Positions 62,008 through 64,000 of a DNA stretch of 64,000 nt are shown piece by piece. This stretch comes from Hyunsoonleella flava (GTDB taxonomy: Bacteria; Bacteroidota; Bacteroidia; Flavobacteriales; Flavobacteriaceae), in contig NZ_SIRT01000008.1 in NCBI RefSeq assembly GCF_004310325.1, forward strand, positions 111,833-175,832, written 5' to 3'. The position numbers and the translations under genes are program-made. Below the pieces are notes generated by a model, which was given only the letters and a program-made list of their open reading frames with translations, did not search any database and was not told where the DNA came from. Each line of letters starts with the position of its first letter. Position 1 is the first letter of the stretch.

Positions 62008-64000
62008 TTATTTGGTTCCGATGTAGATAGGGCCAGTGAAAGGAGCTAATCCACTATTTTCTAAATTAATAATATAATAGTAAGTTCCGTTAGGTACTTT
62101 ACCCGCAGATCCGATGGATGATTTATGAGCATCTCCACGCCATGAACCTTGCTCTTCTCCTAAGGTATAGTTACTAGATTCATATACTAGTGCACCCCAA
62201 CGGTTAAATATTTTAACGTTAGCAGTAAATCCACACAAGTCAATTCCCATAATATCAAAACTATCGTTAAAGCCATCTCCATTTGGAGTAAGTGCCTTAG
62301 AGATTACAACATCTGTATCCCCACAAGGTAAAACCACACAATCAGGATTTATTCTTATGGTTACCTCAGTTATGTTGATACATCCACTATCTAATCCAGT
62401 ATATCTAAACAAATAGTCAATAGAATCACCATTATTAGGCAAGAAGTCCAAGGTAGGTTCCAAAGTAGTTGGATTAAATATATTACCATTTAATTCAGCT
62501 GTAGGGTCACCTTCAATAAGTTCCCAGGTGCCTTCCTTGTTTTCAGAAGTTAGGAATTCATTTAAGTCGATGATACCTTCATCAAAACATCTATCAGGAC
62601 CATTAACTTGAGTAATGATTTCGTCTAGCAATACATTTAAAGTTTGCGTATAAGTTTCTTCATTATTACAAGCATCTCTTACTGTCCAAGTTCTTACTAT
62701 TTGATAGTCTTGGAACACAGTATCATCAAAACCGTTCACTTCATTGAATACAACTATTATATCAGTTGAACAATTATCTTCAAATTGAACATCTGGAACT
62801 TCAGGAATATCGGTACAACTTACAGTAATATTATCTTCAATAGTTTCTACAGGAGTAGGAGCTGTTGTATCTTCTACATTAATAGTTTGTGTATACGATA
62901 CTGATAAACCACATTCATCTGTAGCGGTGTAAGTTCGTTCAATAGTATAAGTCCCTACACATGGTCCATCAATAGTTACATCTTCTGTGGTAACAGTTGC
63001 ATCACTACAGTTGTCAGTAGCATTAATTGTTTCTGGCACTGGAATAGCATCGCATTCCACTGTAATATCATCAGGTAATCTTTCAACAAATGCTGGAGGA
63101 GTGGTATCTTCAACAGTAATTGTTTGTGTATGTACAGTTGTTAATCCACCCTCATCAGTGGCTGTCCAAGTACGTTCTAGCGTATAGTTAGAAACACAAG
63201 AACCATCTATTCTAACCTCTTCAAAAGTCACAATAGCATCACCACAATTGTCAGTAGCGGTCAAAGTTTCCTCAGTTGGAACGTTATCACATTCTGCAGT
63301 TGTATCTGTTGGAAGTGCTTCTACAAAAGTTGGCGGAATATTATCTTCAACAGTTACTAGTTGCTCACATGTTTCAGCATTTCCCGCGAGATCAGTTACT
63401 GTCCATGTTACGGTGGTATCACCAAGAGGGAACGTTGAAGGTGCATCATTGGTAATGATTACATCTGTACAATCCTGTACATCCATATCGCCTAAATCTA
63501 CGTTTGTAGCTTCACAAGTACCTGGATCTACATTTACAGTAACAGCTGGAGGACAAATTATTTCCGGTAATTCTCCGTCTACAACGGTAATTATTTGTTC
63601 ACAAGTAGCTGTGTTTCCTGATTCGTCAGTAACGGTCCAAGTAACTGTAGTTTGTCCTAAAGCAAATGGCTCTAGAGCATTATTTAGCACTGTGGCTACA
63701 CCACAATTATCGTTAGTTACAGGTGTTCCCAAGTCCACATTTGAAGCAGAACATAATCCTGCATCTGCATTTACAGTAATATCTGCAGGACAGGTAATTG
63801 TTGGGTCCTCGTCGTCTATAATGGTCACGGTCTGCGTACACTGCGCGATGTTGCCGCTACCATCGGTAACGATCCATGTTACTGTTGTATCTCCTAATGG
63901 GAACTCAAATGTAACAGGGTCTATATCCGCACCGTTAACTTGAGCCACAACAGAGTCTACAGAACAGTTGTCTGCAGTAGTTGGCGTACCAAGTGCAACA
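62008..64000 (-). CDS. Large HYR-repeat surface protein with type IX C-terminal sorting domain (5' part outside window)
   Basis: The frame is open from the stop at 62008 to the right edge, about 663 residues. From the visible N-terminal side there are three HYR-type repeats (ITCPADITV, LGDTTVTWTVTD, about 70-80 residues apart), then three repeats of a second Cys-containing type (VEDTTPPAFVERLPDDITVE pattern), a spacer and a gliding-type CHU_C (T9SS type B) sorting domain with ISKALTPNGDGFND and VKIFNRWGALVYES. It is probably an SprB-like adhesin or other exported surface protein anchored through the PorP/SprF partner. The N-terminus is missing. Confidence 0.9.
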   Translation of the reverse strand, partial: VALGTPTTADNCSVDSVVAQVNGADIDPVTFEFPLGDTTVTWIVTDGSGNIAQCTQTVTIIDDEDPTITCPADITVNADAGLCSASNVDLGTPVTNDNCGVATVLNNALEPFALGQTTVTWTVTDESGNTATCEQIITVVDGELPEIICPPAVTVNVDPGTCEATNVDLGDMDVQDCTDVIITNDAPSTFPLGDTTVTWTVTDLAGNAETCEQLVTVEDNIPPTFVEALPTDTTAECDNVPTEETLTATDNCGDAIVTFEEVRIDGSCVSNYTLERTWTATDEGGLTTVHTQTITVEDTTPPAFVERLPDDITVECDAIPVPETINATDNCSDATVTTEDVTIDGPCVGTYTIERTYTATDECGLSVSYTQTINVEDTTAPTPVETIEDNITVSCTDIPEVPDVQFEDNCSTDIIVVFNEVNGFDDTVFQDYQIVRTWTVRDACNNEETYTQTLNVLLDEIITQVNGPDRCFDEGIIDLNEFLTSENKEGTWELIEGDPTAELNGNIFNPTTLEPTLDFLPNNGDSIDYLFRYTGLDSGCINITEVTIRINPDCVVLPCGDTDVVISKALTPNGDGFNDSFDIMGIDLCGFTANVKIFNRWGALVYESSNYTLGEEQGSWRGDAHKSSIGSAGKVPNGTYYYIINLENSGLAPFTGPIYIGTK

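Noticed and set aside
63248..63943. 231-codon plus-strand ORF opposite the HYR protein
   Set aside because: Antisense to a repeat-rich coding region; the Val/Ser-rich translation mirrors the codon pattern of the HYR repeats.

Overview
The window is AT-rich bacterial chromosome from a member of the Bacteroidota, most likely a marine Flavobacteriaceae. Support comes from the gliding proteins GldF/GldG, a type IX secretion cargo with a gliding-type C-terminal sorting domain beside a PorP/SprF protein and OmpA-family proteins, many Bacteroidota-type lipoproteins and DUF families, and promoters of the TAnnTTTG type. No rRNA, tRNA, CRISPR array, prophage or transposase was seen. Both ends cut genes: a GntR-type regulator on the left and a large HYR-repeat protein on the right.

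1-15.6 kb is an L-rhamnose and lactate island. A GntR-type regulator (minus strand) faces a plus-strand operon: bifunctional aldolase/dehydrogenase, L-rhamnose isomerase, FGGY kinase, a tandem class II aldolase, an FMN 2-hydroxyacid oxidase and lactaldehyde dehydrogenase AldA. Next come lutABC with a secreted esterase-like hydrolase on the minus strand, and divergently an NCS1-type permease with a previously unlisted 56-aa two-helix membrane protein. Four promoters (regulator, rhamnose operon, lutA, permease) share one layout: a 15-bp site made of three pentamers ending in ACAGG, then exactly 23 bp, then a TAnnTTTG-like -7 box. This geometry ties the four transcription units into one regulon and is the strongest new observation here. 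The pathway it implies is rhamnose to rhamnulose to rhamnulose-1-phosphate to DHAP plus L-lactaldehyde, then lactate, then pyruvate.

15.8-28.2 kb holds envelope and stress functions: a padR-pspC-GIN operon and a second GIN-domain protein, small membrane proteins (DUF4870 twice), a DUF4442 hotdog protein, an AIM24-family protein, a PqqB-like metallo-beta-lactamase lipoprotein, two tandem M28 peptidase lipoproteins, DUF3108 and a universal stress protein. 28.8-37.9 kb is housekeeping: dnaN, a fused gldF-gldG, SAM hydrolase, phoH (UUG start), purC, a phosphatase, an alpha carbonic anhydrase and a TfoX-like protein. 38-42 kb carries an acetate-type module: DUF4212 plus a sodium:solute symporter, then acetyl-CoA synthetase.

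42-51.7 kb has a fumarylacetoacetase-type hydrolase, DinB, a drug exporter, a small barrel protein with a PagL-like C-terminus, a TPR-membrane-LuxR regulator (UUG start), and a three-subunit acyl-CoA (propionyl-CoA) carboxylase with a possible 25-codon ORF inside the operon, followed by a Nudix gene. 51.8-57 kb is pyrR-pyrB-small protein-rnz, pdxH, a CAP-domain lipoprotein preceded by two interleaved inverted repeats, and a DUF5063-like protein. 57.1-64 kb is a minus-strand type IX secretion/gliding-type surface operon: HYR/CHU_C protein, PorP/SprF and two PorE-like OmpA proteins. Several intergenic gaps hold dispersed, hairpin-forming repeats, including three copies of one family.
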